Below, in pieces: positions 50,215 through 59,808 of a stretch of 64,000 bases of DNA; the stretch's first letter is position 1, and each line of letters begins with the position of its first letter. A program made the translations under genes and the position numbers. Source of the stretch: Dehalococcoidia bacterium (GTDB lineage Bacteria; Chloroflexota; Dehalococcoidia; SZUA-161); contig JACWAE010000075.1 in the NCBI GenBank assembly GCA_014874385.1, positions 17,695-81,694 on the forward strand, in the 5' to 3' direction. The notes under the pieces are model-generated. The model was not told the DNA's origin, ran no database searches, and was given only the letters and a program-made list of their open reading frames with translations.

Positions 50215-51273
50215 CTATTCCTGGTACTCGGCGGGCGTTATGGTCATCTCCAACCTTGTGGTGAAGTTCCGCAGCACTACCATGTCCAGCTTTTTGCCGA
50301 TAACGTCCCCGGTCAGCATGTGGTGTATGTCGTCCACCCCGGCCACCGGCTCCTGCCCCAGCGAGATGATGATGTCGCCCTCCCTCAAACCCGCAGCCTG
50401 AGCCGGACTACGGGGCGCTACGTTCATCACCTGTACGCCTGACTCGTTCTTCAGCAGGTAATACCTCACCACACGCACAGGCAGCGGCACCATCTGTCCC
50501 GAGATGCCCAGGTAGCCCCGGGTGATCTTGCCCTCTCTGATGAGCACGCTCACCACCCAGCGCAGCGTGTTCACCGGTATAGAGAAGCAAATGCCCTGCG
50601 CGAACTGGATAATCGCCGTATTTATGCCCACCACCAGGCCACGCGAGTCCACCAGCGGCCCGCCGCTGTTGCCCGGATTGAGCGCAGCATCCGTCTGTAT
50701 CATGTTCTCGATTAGCCTGCCGCTGCGGCTGCGCAGAGAGCGCCCCAGTGCGCTCACCACCCCTGCCGTAACCGTGCTCTGGAAGCCCAGCGGGTTGCCG
50801 ATGGCGATGACCAACTGTCCCACCTTCAGCTTGCTCGAATCGCCCAGTTGCGCAATGGGCAGGCCCGAACCGGTGACCCTCACCAGGGCCAGGTCCGTAG
50901 CTGAGTCCTGGCCCACCAGATGGGCACTGTAATCGCTGCCGTCCGCCAGGCTCACCTCTATCTCGCCCGCGCCCTCCACAACGTGGCTGTTGGTCACCAC
51001 ATACCCGTCGGGAGCTATGATTACCCCGGATGCGCTGCCTTCCCCCTCATTCGGCCATCTCCGGGGACGGTCAGAAGCTTTCTTCCTCACCCGTATGCTC
51101 ACCACAGCAGGCCCTACCCTGGCCACTACGTTCGTCACAGCTTTAGAATAGGAATCCAGGAAGTCCGCTCCCTCCTCGAAAGAAGAAGGAGCCGGCTTCT
51201 CCGCCTCCGCAGCAGCCGGGTAATCCAGAAACTTAAGTTCGAAATCCGATGCTCCACCAGCTACATCCATCAC
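50215..51273 (-). CDS. HtrA/DegP-like trypsin-family serine protease with PDZ domain
   Basis: GYVVTNSHVVEGA (His), DSATDLALVRV (Asp), ALNPGNSGGPLVDSRG (Ser), C-terminal PDZ; no evident N-terminal signal/TM. Confidence 0.93.
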   Translation of the reverse strand: MMDVAGGASDFELKFLDYPAAAEAEKPAPSSFEEGADFLDSYSKAVTNVVARVGPAVVSIRVRKKASDRPRRWPNEGEGSASGVIIAPDGYVVTNSHVVEGAGEIEVSLADGSDYSAHLVGQDSATDLALVRVTGSGLPIAQLGDSSKLKVGQLVIAIGNPLGFQSTVTAGVVSALGRSLRSRSGRLIENMIQTDAALNPGNSGGPLVDSRGLVVGINTAIIQFAQGICFSIPVNTLRWVVSVLIREGKITRGYLGISGQMVPLPVRVVRYYLLKNESGVQVMNVAPRSPAQAAGLREGDIIISLGQEPVAGVDDIHHMLTGDVIGKKLDMVVLRNFTTRLEMTITPAEYQE

Positions 51274-51520
51274 ATCCCTCCAGATTCCATGTTATCCCAA
51301 CAGCGCGTCGAACGCAATCAAGCCAGTTAACGAAGCAGGAATCCGTCATGAAAATTACGATATTCACCAAGAAGAATGAAAATAGTCTTTCCCAGAGCAA
51401 AGACAACTAATAGGCTGTGGATGATAACATCCACAGAGAGCATAGAACGGGCCGTTCACCCTTCGACAGGCTCAGGGCGAACGGTAAAAACACTATTTCC
51501 AAAGGAATTACCTAACATAA

Positions 51521-51635
51521 TCCCCCCTTTTTTAAACTTGTCCCTGACTCGTTCAGGGAGGGGGCAAGGGGGATTAGGCGCCTGAATCCTTCCTCGGTGT
51601 AGGAGCAGGTTGGAAACCTGCCCTACCGGTTATCT
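51521..51635. repeat. Composite intergenic repeat, copy A
   Basis: ccccccttttttaaa...gggggcaagggggattaggcgcctgaatccttcctcggtgtaggagcaggttggaaacctgccctaccggttatc. Confidence 0.75.
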
Positions 51636-51756
51636 CAGGGCAAGAAGAACACCGGAAGGGGCGAGAGGATTGTGGTGAGGAGATTGCTTCGTCGTCCGGC
51701 AGTGTGTAAGGGCGAGTTAGAAACCAGATGTGTAGGGGTAGGGAGCGCGAATTATT

Positions 51757-51850
51757 CTCCCCCCTTTTCTAAAGGGGGCAAGGGGGATTAGGCACCTGAA
51801 TCCTTTCTCGGTGTAGGGGCAGGTTGGAAACCTGCCCCTACTGGTTATCA
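51757..51850. repeat. Composite intergenic repeat, copy B
   Basis: ctccccccttttctaaagggggcaagggggattaggcacctgaatcctttctcggtgtaggggcaggttggaaacctgcccctactggttatc. Confidence 0.75.
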
Positions 51851-51999
51851 TCCCGAAGCCTGGTGACCTTAGACGAAGCCAGCAGCGCCACCCAATTACG
51901 AACAACTATTTCCTCTTTTCTTACTTTCCTCTTGATTCTCACGGGAGCGACTCCTATAATCTCAACAGGCGTAAATTTCCTGAAAGAGGGGAGGCAGTC

Positions 52000-52695
52000 A
52001 TGGCAGAGCAAAGAAAACCTCCTTATATCGAGAAGGTTGACGAGAGAGGCAATTTAGAGGTGTGGATTGTCGACGGCACTTACATTCGCGGCAATATGGA
52101 CGAGGAGTTCACCAATTTCGGCCAGCACTATCGCTACCACTACATTCCGATGAACGAATTCTGGATCGACCACGAAGCCGAGAATGATGAGCGACAGTTT
52201 TTCATTGAGCACCTGCTTATGGAACGCCGCCTCATGGCCAAGGGCATGCCTTATGAAGAAGCCATCGTAATTGCTGACCGTGCCGAGCGTAAAGAGCGCC
52301 GCCGCGCCGGCGACTTGAAAATCATGACCCACAAGGGAAAGACATTGCCCGAAGGCAAAGACGTTCACGAGAGGCTGTGGCGCAAACTGGAGGGCCGCCT
52401 CAGCGTCTGGATAGTCAACGGCAGGCTGGTGCGCAGCGCCTTCGACATCGACTTCACCGAAGGCGGGCATGACTACGTTTATGAGTTCGTGCCTGAGAAC
52501 GAGGCATGGATAGACAACGATATCGAGGAAGCCGAGCGCGGCTATGTGCTGCTGCACGAGCTCCACGAGCGAAACCGCATGGCCAGTGGCTGGCCTTACA
52601 ACAAGGCCCACGCCGAATCGAGCCGCCTGGAATACCACTGCCGCCATCACCCCGACGAGCTTCACGACAAGCTGGTAGACGAAGGCTGGGTCTAA
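52000..52695 (+). CDS. Uncharacterised protein with internal domain duplication
   Basis: LEVWIVDGTYIRGNMDEEFTNFGQHYRYHYIPMNEFWID vs LSVWIVNGRLVRSAFDIDFTEGGHDYVYEFVPENEAWID; second copy carries HELHERNRMASGWPYNKAH. Confidence 0.75.
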   Translation: MAEQRKPPYIEKVDERGNLEVWIVDGTYIRGNMDEEFTNFGQHYRYHYIPMNEFWIDHEAENDERQFFIEHLLMERRLMAKGMPYEEAIVIADRAERKERRRAGDLKIMTHKGKTLPEGKDVHERLWRKLEGRLSVWIVNGRLVRSAFDIDFTEGGHDYVYEFVPENEAWIDNDIEEAERGYVLLHELHERNRMASGWPYNKAHAESSRLEYHCRHHPDELHDKLVDEGWV

Positions 52696-52896
52696 CCACC
52701 CTATGCTCAAATTCGGGCAGACACACGGGTCTGCCCCTACGCCTGTGAGGACACGCCCTTCGATGGGGCTCAGGACAGGGCTTAGGGCGAACGGTTAAAA
52801 GGCTATTTTCAAAGCAATCAAAGAGCTGTGGAGGACCCTTCTACGGAAAGGTCACAGCGGGCAGAAAAAGCCGGACGAATCTCAGAGTAGCAGACA

Positions 52897-53484
52897 ATGG
52901 AAAACGAAGTCCTTCTAACCGATGGTTCGATAACGCTCCGGCCTCTCCAACCCAGCGACGCTTTGCCCCTCTATCAGGCGGTGCGGGAATCCCTCCCCGA
53001 GCTCCTGCCCTGGATGCCTTGGGCATATGCCGATTACTCCATCAAGGATAGCAGGAAATGGTTAGAGTCATGTGCCAGGACATGGGCCAAAGGCAAAGAG
53101 TACAATTTCGTCATAATAGATTCCAGGGACGGCAGCCTCCTCGGCGGCTGCGGCCTGAACCAGGTCAGGCGCAGGACACGCTTCGCCAACCTCGGCTACT
53201 GGGTGCGGAGCAAATACACCGGGAAAGGGGTTGCCACCGCAGCGGCGCTGCTGGTATCGCGTTTCGGATTCGACGAGCTGGGTTTGACCCGTATCGAGAT
53301 CGGCGCTGCCACCAGCAACAATGCCAGCCTGCGTGTGGCGGAGAAGGTGGGCGCTGCCCGGCAGGGGATTCAAAAGAGAAAGATAACCTTCCGCAACAAG
53401 GTCTACGACAGGGAGGTGTTTTCACTGACTCCGAAAGACCTCGAAAACCGCGGGCAGAGCGAGCTGTCCAGGGCTTGTCCATAG
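52897..53484 (+). CDS. GNAT-family (RimJ/RimL-like) N-acetyltransferase
   Basis: ITLRPLQPSDALPLYQAV, GYWVRSKYTGKGVATAAALLVSRFGFDELGLTRIEI. Confidence 0.9.
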   Translation: MENEVLLTDGSITLRPLQPSDALPLYQAVRESLPELLPWMPWAYADYSIKDSRKWLESCARTWAKGKEYNFVIIDSRDGSLLGGCGLNQVRRRTRFANLGYWVRSKYTGKGVATAAALLVSRFGFDELGLTRIEIGAATSNNASLRVAEKVGAARQGIQKRKITFRNKVYDREVFSLTPKDLENRGQSELSRACP

Positions 53485-53597
53485 TCTGTCCAACGGCGTA
53501 ACCACCTCTGGATTCATACTTGCACCGTTCCATAATTAGGTGCATAATATCCCCCCTGATTCTATCATTTATGTAATCTTGTTACAGAGATATTGAA

Positions 53598-54155
53598 GTG
53601 CAGCACATACCCTCGACAAAGCTATCAAGGCTTGCTCAGGAACTGGGGATCGAGACCTGCCTGGAATTCGATGCGGGGCTGCTTGTTCCGGAGCAAAGGA
53701 TAAGAGACCTTTGCTTTGAAAACAGATGCGGTAACTACGGCAATAACTATATGTGTCCGCCTCATATAGGCTCAGTGGAGGAAATCAAGGTTCGACTCAA
53801 GGAGTTCCGGCAGGGTGTCTTGCTGCAATATTCGAAAGCGCTGGATGTTACCAGCGACATCAAAGGGCTGAGGCAGACCAAGGTTGACTTTCATAATATG
53901 GTGCTGCGACTGGAAGAGTGCCTGAGAAGCAGAGGGCTAAAGCAGGTATGGGGGATGATCGGAGGTAACTGCGCACTCTGCGAGATTTGCAAAGCCGAAA
54001 CCGGTGACCCATGTCCTCATACTGACAAAGCAAGGACATCGCTGGAATCGCTAGCAATAAATGTGGTAGGATTGCTGGAGAAGCTCAGCCTTGACAGCGA
54101 CTTTCGCCCCGATAGAATAACCTGGACAGGCTGCATCCTGTTCAAAGAAGAGTAA
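53598..54155 (+). CDS. DUF2284-like Cys-rich metal-binding protein
   Basis: CFENRCGNYGNNYMCPPHIGSVEE, GGNCALCEICKAETGDPCPH. Confidence 0.8.
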   Translation: MQHIPSTKLSRLAQELGIETCLEFDAGLLVPEQRIRDLCFENRCGNYGNNYMCPPHIGSVEEIKVRLKEFRQGVLLQYSKALDVTSDIKGLRQTKVDFHNMVLRLEECLRSRGLKQVWGMIGGNCALCEICKAETGDPCPHTDKARTSLESLAINVVGLLEKLSLDSDFRPDRITWTGCILFKEE

Positions 54156-54216
54156 AGCTGATAGAGCCCTTCAGAGTTCGCTGTGGATGTCAACATCCAC
54201 AGCCCCCGTCACAACT

Positions 54217-54450
54217 TTAATGTGTTTCTTCCGGCATCTTTGGCAGCACCACAGGGGCTGGGCTTGCTTTTTGCCCTTTGCTATATCTGCCTACCCCCGA
54301 CCTCTGGCTCCCTCCCCACTCCCAGGCACTGGAAAAGCGCTTCACAACTCCGCACTTTTTGCAAACACCGAGGTTTTTCTCGTCTATTAACCAGTGATGA
54401 ACACACGCCTTAGGCTGGTCATCATACACTGTCCCTTGAACATCCTCCAT
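54217..54450 (-). CDS. Small hypothetical protein with Cys pair
   Basis: CVHHWLIDEKNLGVCKKCGVVKRF. Confidence 0.5.
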   Translation of the reverse strand: MEDVQGTVYDDQPKACVHHWLIDEKNLGVCKKCGVVKRFSSAWEWGGSQRSGVGRYSKGQKASPAPVVLPKMPEETH

Positions 54451-54715
54451 CTCTAACCTCCCTCGGCGAGAATAGGAAATCCACTACACAACCCAATGTG
54501 CCTCATTCGCCATCGTAAGCCCTGGTTCAATCAACTTAAGAGCACTTCAAGCGAGGTGCCCAAAAACAGGGAAACAAAGGGGATATTGTGATGAATATTA
54601 ACAGGACAACTCTCATAAAGAGGAATTGTGGGCATCATTCCCAACTGCCCATTATCCTCAACCTAACCCTTCAAACCGAATGAATGAGGGCAGAATCTAA
54701 CTGCCCCTCTTATCT

Positions 54716-55021
54716 CTACCGCCTCGTTTTAGAGTAGCAGTCAGAGCAGTACACCGGCCGCCCGTTGCGGGGCTCGAAGGGTACCTGGGTACTTTTGCCG
54801 CAAGAGGCGCATACAGCAGGGAACATTTCCCTCTGCTGTCGGTAGCCCCCGCCGCTATACCCACCACCACCGCGCTGTTGTTTTCTGGCTGCCCTGCAGT
54901 CAGGACAACGCCCGGGTTCATTGGTGAAGCCCTTGGACGCGAAGAACTCCTGCTCAGAAGCGCTGAAGGTGAAACTTGTGTTGCAATCTGAGCACGTTAG
55001 AGTCTTGTCCTCATAACTCAT
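54716..55021 (-). CDS. Zinc-ribbon domain protein
   Basis: Four CxxC motifs: TCSDC, RCPDC, VCASC, YCSDC; Gly-rich linker; start at MSYEDK. Confidence 0.8.
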   Translation of the reverse strand: MSYEDKTLTCSDCNTSFTFSASEQEFFASKGFTNEPGRCPDCRAARKQQRGGGGYSGGGYRQQREMFPAVCASCGKSTQVPFEPRNGRPVYCSDCYSKTRR

Positions 55022-55252
55022 GGATGACCTCCTTTTATTAGGACCTGGTTGCAGTTTGATCATCCATGGCCTGGGGAATGCCTGACTTGTAGAACAGGTC
55101 GGGGAATAGCAAACTCCGAACAGGTTACCTTAACATAATAACACATAATTGAGGTTTGTCAAGTACGAGAGTAAAAAGGGTGAGTGCATAACTCACTCTT
55201 TGCGAATCAGCCTTCAGTAAACCGTAAATTAGCCTGAAGCAGGCGCTCCAGG

Positions 55253-56194
55253 CTAACCAGAGGTGTCGGCTAGCCGCACCAGCTCAGCGTAGCCAATCCC
55301 GGAAACCGCCTGGCCATCCAGATATCCGGATACTGTCGTCCTGCCCTCCCAGAAGTGGAAAGTGGGTATTGACAGAGACTCAAACATTCTAATCTCCTGC
55401 TGAGCATGTCGTGCCCTGAGCACCAAATCCAGGCCACGAGCCTTATCTCGAACACGCCAGACAATTCCATACTCCCTGCCGCTCTCCAGAGAAACCCAGG
55501 AGTCCAGCCTCTCCAGCACGATTTTGTGCGTATGGTGAACCGAGTTATCGGGCATCATAATTGTCAGGTCGTATGACCTGACCGATTCATCAGGGTTGAC
55601 GATACGCCAGAAAACAAGCTCTGTGTTATTGTCGAGCTGGACAGCGAACCAGTCCCAGCCTCCCCGGCCCAGGGAGTTAATCCACATGTGGTCCATCCAG
55701 CCTATGCCATCGACATCGAGCTTTTGCCCCTGTAACTCAATCCACCCTTTAGCTTTGAGTCGAGTGAAGGAATAATAATATGAGTCTCCACCGGTCCACT
55801 CGCTGACCCCACCGCCGCTGCCCAGAAGGGCAGGTTTTTCTGAAACAAGGGCGATATCGAGGCCGAGCCCGGCTCCATAAGATTCAAGTTTGTAGGAAAA
55901 CGAATGCTTGTCAGTGCGAAACCAATGGTCGCGACCCCAACGCAAGTCGAGCTTTTGCTCGACATAATGCAGCACCGAGCCGGAGACGAAATGGTGAAAG
56001 CGCCCCGCCGTAAGGTCAGAGATAGAGAGAATCTTGAGCCCGATGGTGAAATAGGCCACCATAGCTCCGTACTCCCTGCCCTCGTAGTCTGCAAGGCTGA
56101 AATGCCCGTACCACCACTCCGCAGGAAACGCTGGGTGCGCCCCCTCGTCACGCGGAAAGCGGATTTTCGTTGTACTAGCCTTCTTTCGCATCAC
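55253..56194 (-). CDS. Lipocalin-like/CrtC-type hydrolase-fold protein (carotenoid 1,2-hydratase-like, AttH superfamily)
   Basis: FPAEWWYGHFSL, DGIGWMDHMWINSLGRGGWDWFAVQLDNNTELVFWRI. Confidence 0.75.
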   Translation of the reverse strand: MMRKKASTTKIRFPRDEGAHPAFPAEWWYGHFSLADYEGREYGAMVAYFTIGLKILSISDLTAGRFHHFVSGSVLHYVEQKLDLRWGRDHWFRTDKHSFSYKLESYGAGLGLDIALVSEKPALLGSGGGVSEWTGGDSYYYSFTRLKAKGWIELQGQKLDVDGIGWMDHMWINSLGRGGWDWFAVQLDNNTELVFWRIVNPDESVRSYDLTIMMPDNSVHHTHKIVLERLDSWVSLESGREYGIVWRVRDKARGLDLVLRARHAQQEIRMFESLSIPTFHFWEGRTTVSGYLDGQAVSGIGYAELVRLADTSG

Positions 56195-56392
56195 AGTTGA
56201 ATTCTCACCGCCATCGCTGCTTTTGTCAAGCGCTCCGCACTACCGAGCCCCAGGCAGATGCAATTAGCCAGATTAGATGGTAAACTAGACTTTACTACAT
56301 GGAGTGCACAGGGGTGTCATTACCTAAGGAAGGGGTCAGGGGATTGGTTGTGATAAATAGAGCACCGATCATGGGAAAGGAAGGGGCGAAGG

Positions 56393-56890
56393 ATGGCAGA
56401 TAACCTGGCAATAATCAACAGGGCCATCGAGGAACATCACACCATCAGAGGGCATATAAAGCTTGTAGGAGATTCAATAAGTGACCTGGAGGCTTTGTTC
56501 AGCTTACAAAAGGCGCGCCCTGACTGGATCCTTAGCTCACCGGAGGCTCTGTCCGAGAAACAAGTTAAGCTGCAACAGACAATAAACTCCCTTGACGAGG
56601 GCCTGAAAAACCACTTCAGCTTCGAGGAAAGGCTGTTTCCGCCTTTATTCGGTGAATTGCTTATGCAGGCGCTTATACTCGAACACAGGGGGATAAAGAA
56701 ACAAATAGACGAAGCCGAATCGTTAGTAGCCAATACCAAGCTGGAGGGATTGAGTCAGAAGGAACTGCTGTCCAAGAAAGCCCAAATCCAACAGAAGATC
56801 GAAGGTATCCTCCAGCTTGTGGAGGAGCACGCTGGCAGAGAGGAAACTATCCTGAAGATGTTGAAAACAGCCCTGGAAGCCAAAAGGTAA
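56393..56890 (+). CDS. Hemerythrin-like domain protein
   Basis: EEHHTIRGHI, LKNHFSFEERLFPP, LEHRGIKKQI, VEEHAGREETIL: spaced His/Glu ligands of a four-helix bundle. Confidence 0.7.
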   Translation: MADNLAIINRAIEEHHTIRGHIKLVGDSISDLEALFSLQKARPDWILSSPEALSEKQVKLQQTINSLDEGLKNHFSFEERLFPPLFGELLMQALILEHRGIKKQIDEAESLVANTKLEGLSQKELLSKKAQIQQKIEGILQLVEEHAGREETILKMLKTALEAKR

Positions 56891-56941
56891 TTTCAGGGAT
56901 ACCCGTCCACTGCATGGACTGTCGCTACATCTTTATGGAAA

Positions 56942-57952
56942 TCATTTTTTCTTTTGTGAATGCCGCCACTGGACATAGAGCGTAGTGCCCTCATCCAATG
57001 AGACCTTGGGCTGCCACCCCAACTCGTCTCTGGCTTTAGCACCATCGAGGTATATACCTTTGTTGACAAACTGGAGGCCCGAGCGAGTCAGGTACGGCAT
57101 ATCCTTGACGTGCCGCATCCTGGACCATTCCTCCATGAGCGCACACCATACATAGGCCACAGAGTAGGGCATAGTAACTTGAACCCTTGGCCCGCCCATG
57201 GCTTTAACCATAGAAGCAGCGAACTTCCGCAGCGGAATTGCATCCGGGGGAGCCACATTATAAACCTCGCCTATGGCCCGCTCGCTGGTAGCTGCTAAAA
57301 TGGCAAAGTCAGCGGCATCGGTGGCATATACAATGCTGTACTTAGGGTTCGACCTGCCGGGCCACATTATAAGGGGCAGCGATACTTGACGATAAACACG
57401 GTCAGCAAGAAGCCTGTCCCGCGGGCCGTAGACTGCTGCTATCCTGATCATTGAGACCTGGATTTTGCCTTTCTTGTGGTACTCAAAGGCTACCTCCTCA
57501 GCCCGCAGCTTGGCAAAATCGTAGTAGGCATCCCGACAGAAGGCTACATCGCAGGGGGTGGACTCGCAAACCGGGGTATCGCCTTCGCAAAGCTTGCCAT
57601 GAACGCTGCCAGTGCTGACGTGCAGGAAACGGGGGACCCCTGTCTCAACGCAGGCCCTGAGCATATTATCAGTACCCTTTATGATTGAGGACTCAAACCA
57701 CTTCCATGCTCCCCAACCAGGCGTAACCCTGGCCGCAGCGTGATAGACAACATCGACACCATTGACAGCGGGGAGCAGGCTGTCATAGTCCTCAACATCG
57801 CCGAATATGATCTCGGCCCCTGTAGTTTTCAGATGGGTAATGTTGGAGGTTTTTCGAGCCAGAGCACGCACTTCGTGACCCTGCGCCAGCAGGCGCTCCA
57901 CGAGGTGGCTCCCCAGAAATCCCGTACCTCCGGTAACCAGCGTCCTCATCAT
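56942..57952 (-). CDS. NAD-dependent epimerase/dehydratase family protein
   Basis: LVTGGTGFLGSHLVERLLAQGHEV, YDFAKLRAEE (YxxxK), VYGPRDRLLA. Confidence 0.9.
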   Translation of the reverse strand: MMRTLVTGGTGFLGSHLVERLLAQGHEVRALARKTSNITHLKTTGAEIIFGDVEDYDSLLPAVNGVDVVYHAAARVTPGWGAWKWFESSIIKGTDNMLRACVETGVPRFLHVSTGSVHGKLCEGDTPVCESTPCDVAFCRDAYYDFAKLRAEEVAFEYHKKGKIQVSMIRIAAVYGPRDRLLADRVYRQVSLPLIMWPGRSNPKYSIVYATDAADFAILAATSERAIGEVYNVAPPDAIPLRKFAASMVKAMGGPRVQVTMPYSVAYVWCALMEEWSRMRHVKDMPYLTRSGLQFVNKGIYLDGAKARDELGWQPKVSLDEGTTLYVQWRHSQKKK

Positions 57953-58076
57953 GCCCCTTCTACAAGAACTTGCCCGCTGCCAGCATTCCCCTTAGCAGGT
58001 GGGCTGCAGCTTACACAAAGGGAAAACTACCGTCAACCAAGCCATTCAAAGAGGAGGATTCGAACTTCGAAGGTTT

Positions 58077-58685
58077 CTATAGCTTCCCCTTGGTGCTGGG
58101 GACATCGCTTCCTACCCGCTCATCTATCCTGGTAGCTTCATCCAGGGAACGCCCCAGAGCCTTGAACAGCGCCTCCACCCTGTGATGGTCATTGCCCCTG
58201 CTGAGAAGCCTGGCATGGAGGTTGATTTTAGCTTCAGTGGCGAAGCTCTGCAAAAAATGTCGGATGAGGTCAGTGTCCAGGCCGCTTATATCTTTGCCCT
58301 CCAGGACTGCCTCGATAACGGCATAAGGCCTGCCGCTGATATCAACCGCCACCAGAGACAGCGCTTCGTCCATGGGGACTATAGCGTCTCCCATCCTGAC
58401 TATGCCGCGTCGATCGCCCAGCGCCTTGTCGAACGCCTGCCCCAGACAGATAGCGACATCTTCAAGGATATGATGATGCCCTACCTTGAGGTCTCCTTTC
58501 GCCTCGACTGTTATGTCGAACAAGCCATGCCGTGCTATCTGCTCTATGAGGTGGTCGAGCATTCCTATGCCGGTTTTGGCCTGGCACTTTCCCCTGCCGT
58601 CGAGGTCGAGCTCGACCTTGACCTTGGTCTCGGCTGTCTCCCGGTTGATGGTAGCTTTCCTCTTTTTAACAGTTTTAGCGGCCAT
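58077..58685 (-). CDS. hisB: Imidazoleglycerol-phosphate dehydratase
   Basis: [54 protein letters not shown]. Confidence 0.97.
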   Translation of the reverse strand: MAAKTVKKRKATINRETAETKVKVELDLDGRGKCQAKTGIGMLDHLIEQIARHGLFDITVEAKGDLKVGHHHILEDVAICLGQAFDKALGDRRGIVRMGDAIVPMDEALSLVAVDISGRPYAVIEAVLEGKDISGLDTDLIRHFLQSFATEAKINLHARLLSRGNDHHRVEALFKALGRSLDEATRIDERVGSDVPSTKGKL

Positions 58686-58686
58686 C

Positions 58687-59808
58687 CTACCCTCCTTTGT
58701 AATTTGCCAGTGCTTCTATCAGAGCATCGGTGTGCTCCGGCTTGCCCACACTTATGCGCAACATGTTCTTGAGCGAAGGCGTAGCGAAGTATCTCACAAA
58801 GATGCCCTTGCTATCAAGTTCCTGCTTTATCTTCCAGGCATTGCCCTTGACCACCCGAAAAAGGATGAAATTGGCCTGAGACGGCAAGGGGCTGAGGACC
58901 CCTTGCTTTTTCAGCTTGTCGGAGAGCCGCTTCCTCTCGGCGACTATTGCCTTGACCTTGGTTTGAAGATAGTCCTCATCTGCCAGCGACTCCTTCACCG
59001 CAATCATAGCTGCTGCGTTCACATTATAGGGCATCTTGATCCTGCGGATAAGCTCGGCGATATTGGCGGAGAAAATGCCATATCCTGCCCTGAGACCACC
59101 CAGACCTGCCCACTTGCTGAACGAGCGCAAGACCACCAGATTAGAGTACTTGGGAACGAGCGGCGCAACGGTCTGGCCGCAGAACTCATAATATGCCTCG
59201 TCTACAACCACAACCACGCCAGTCTCGACCAGCTTCAGTATGTTGCTTTGAGAAGTAGCGTTGCCCGAAGGATTATTGGGGGAAGCGATGAATATCACCT
59301 TTGTCCGCTTGTCTATGGCCGATTTTACACCCTTGATGTCCACCTCGTAGGTATCGCTACGGGGCACGGTGACTGTCCTGCCCCCGCAAACCGACGTGCT
59401 GAAAGGGTACATTCCGAAGGTGGGCACACAGTTAATCACTTTATCTCCAGGTTCGAGGAAAAGGCGCAGAACCAGGTCGATGAGTTCATCGCTGCCGCTG
59501 CCGGCCACGATATGCTCACGGCTGACTCCCGCATACTCCTCAAGAGGCCCTATGATCTCACGATGCAGAGGGTCAGGATAAATGTGATAGAAATGGTAGT
59601 TTGCCAGTGCGCGGCGCACGCGTGGCGAGCAGCCATATGGATTCTCGTTTCCATCAAGCTTTATCAGCTTGTCAACAGGGACTCCACAACGCTCGCTGAG
59701 CACTTCAAGCGGTACTATGGGCTCATATGGCTCAATGCCTGCGAGGCTGCCTCTAATGAGCCTCTCAACGCCTCTAGCAGCATATCGGGTCATTTCCCAG
59801 CCTTTCAC
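58687..59808 (-). CDS. hisC: Histidinol-phosphate aminotransferase
   Basis: [48 protein letters not shown]. Confidence 0.96.
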   Translation of the reverse strand: MKGWEMTRYAARGVERLIRGSLAGIEPYEPIVPLEVLSERCGVPVDKLIKLDGNENPYGCSPRVRRALANYHFYHIYPDPLHREIIGPLEEYAGVSREHIVAGSGSDELIDLVLRLFLEPGDKVINCVPTFGMYPFSTSVCGGRTVTVPRSDTYEVDIKGVKSAIDKRTKVIFIASPNNPSGNATSQSNILKLVETGVVVVVDEAYYEFCGQTVAPLVPKYSNLVVLRSFSKWAGLGGLRAGYGIFSANIAELIRRIKMPYNVNAAAMIAVKESLADEDYLQTKVKAIVAERKRLSDKLKKQGVLSPLPSQANFILFRVVKGNAWKIKQELDSKGIFVRYFATPSLKNMLRISVGKPEHTDALIEALANYKGG

